NCBI GenBank assembly: GCA_021373115.1
Contig: JAJFTI010000034.1
Location: forward strand, 99,154-163,153
Length of the DNA: 64,000 nucleotides
Source: Eubacteriales bacterium
Lineage (GTDB): Bacteria > Bacillota > Clostridia > Christensenellales > CAG-138
Direction: 5' to 3'
Made by a program: the position numbers and the translations under genes. Numbering within the stretch: position 1 is the first letter of the stretch; each line of letters starts with the position of its first letter. This document shows, piece after piece, positions 63,506-64,000 of the stretch. The notes below the pieces were generated by a model that did no database searches, was not told where the DNA came from, and was given only the letters and a program-made list of their open reading frames with translations.

Positions 63506-64000
63506 TTGATACCTCAATCATGCGAAGCGGTAAATGCACATGCCGCCGCTTTGCGATAACGAGTATAGTATAGGTGATTTTCGAGGGTTGCGCAAGACCG
63601 ACAAGATAGCTGGCAGGATGAAGAAGCAACTCCCATACGGAAGTCGCTTTCGTCCACCAATTTAATTTCGGAATTTTTCTCAGTCTCCTTAGGGTTCTGT
63701 TTCGGTTGTTTCGGATGGAATTTCTTTTACCGGAGGCGTATAGTCAGCTTTCTGGGAGCTACATTGATAACATGAGCGATTCACTTTTGGATCCCGGCGG
63801 CTGCCTGCTCTCCGCCCGGTGCGCAACAGTCGCGGCGCGTCGGGGCTGAAAGCCCGCTCCTTCCGCTCCTTTGCTTACCGTTTCTCCGCCTCGCTTCACC
63901 CCGCGCAGCGGGCGCTCGGCTTCGTCATGTCGCAAGTCCAGTACGCTGCGCGCAATCCGTTTCAGGAGCGGGAGATAAGAGAATTGTCAGGGATAGAAAA
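63506..64000. other. Right-edge intergenic region
   Basis: 495 bp. The left part is AT-rich with the upstream region of the CapD-like gene. The right part (about 63780-63960) is unusually GC-rich for an intergenic stretch and holds the short reading frame at 63759-63986. The window ends here. Confidence 0.5.
63759..63986 (-). other. Short Arg/Gly-rich open frame, possible repeat
   Basis: 75 sense codons between in-frame stops, with no ATG/GTG and no clear ribosome site in the first part; a TTG start would give about 58 aa (LRHDEAERPLRG...). The translation is very basic and low in hydrophobic residues (VKRGGETVSKGAEGAGFQPRR), unlike a stable protein. Could be a dispersed intergenic element or the end of something outside. 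No function proposed. Confidence 0.3.

Overview
The window looks like chromosomal DNA of a low-to-mid GC Firmicute of the class Clostridia. Pointers seen in the sequence are strong AGGAGG-type ribosome sites, TTGACA/TATAAT promoters, an IspH-ribosomal protein S1 fusion, RecD2, long-form HPF, TrmK, a HelD-type helicase, a VanW-domain protein, butyrate kinase, and L10-leader and RNase P RNA of the bacterial type. I cannot name a genus. Most genes lie on the minus strand.

Layout. 1-7 kb: 5' part of a lipoprotein M3 peptidase, then ddl-murF (peptidoglycan precursors), a DUF47/Pit phosphate transport pair, tRNA-Pro(GGG) and a lone butyrate kinase. 7-15 kb: an accessory-looking block with three unrelated SAM methyltransferases, an OsmC protein, a HelD-like helicase overlapped by an AraC-GNAT fusion gene, and a TetR/membrane-protein pair with a clear palindromic operator. 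15-24 kb: VanW protein, GtrA, then the minus-strand genes ispH-rpsA fusion, plsC, cmk, a BaiN-like flavoprotein and an RpiR regulator, followed by surE. 24-29.6 kb: udk and the translation cluster rpmG-secE-nusG-rplK-rplA-(L10 leader)-rplJ-rplL, closed by a duplicated rplL tail/terminator and not followed by rpoB. 29.6-36 kb: TldD/TldE, an MFS transporter, an M29 aminopeptidase and HPF.

36-45 kb is a purine/pyrimidine catabolic island: divergent operons hyd-mocA-guaD (minus) and ade-xdhA-xdhB-xdhC (plus). Adenine deaminase gives hypoxanthine and guanine deaminase gives xanthine. The three-subunit molybdenum hydroxylase oxidises purines. The MocA-like protein probably matures its cofactor, and the hydantoinase-like enzyme would act on a cyclic amide further down the path.

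45-64 kb: another methyltransferase, a PF12897-type aminotransferase, trpS, RNase P RNA, the trio trmK-nif3-zinc ribbon, mnmA, a small HMA protein, glyQS, recD2-comFC, two lipoproteins flanking a decayed MFS gene, a GNAT enzyme, tRNA-Ser(CGA), and a CapD-like nucleotide-sugar dehydratase. The right edge is GC-rich with a short unassigned reading frame.

No CRISPR array, prophage, insertion sequence or obvious defence system was found. The most unusual features are the SecE with a four-helix N-terminal extension, the duplicated rplL tail, candidate leaderless genes, the AraC-GNAT/HelD overlap and the TetR-regulated membrane protein.
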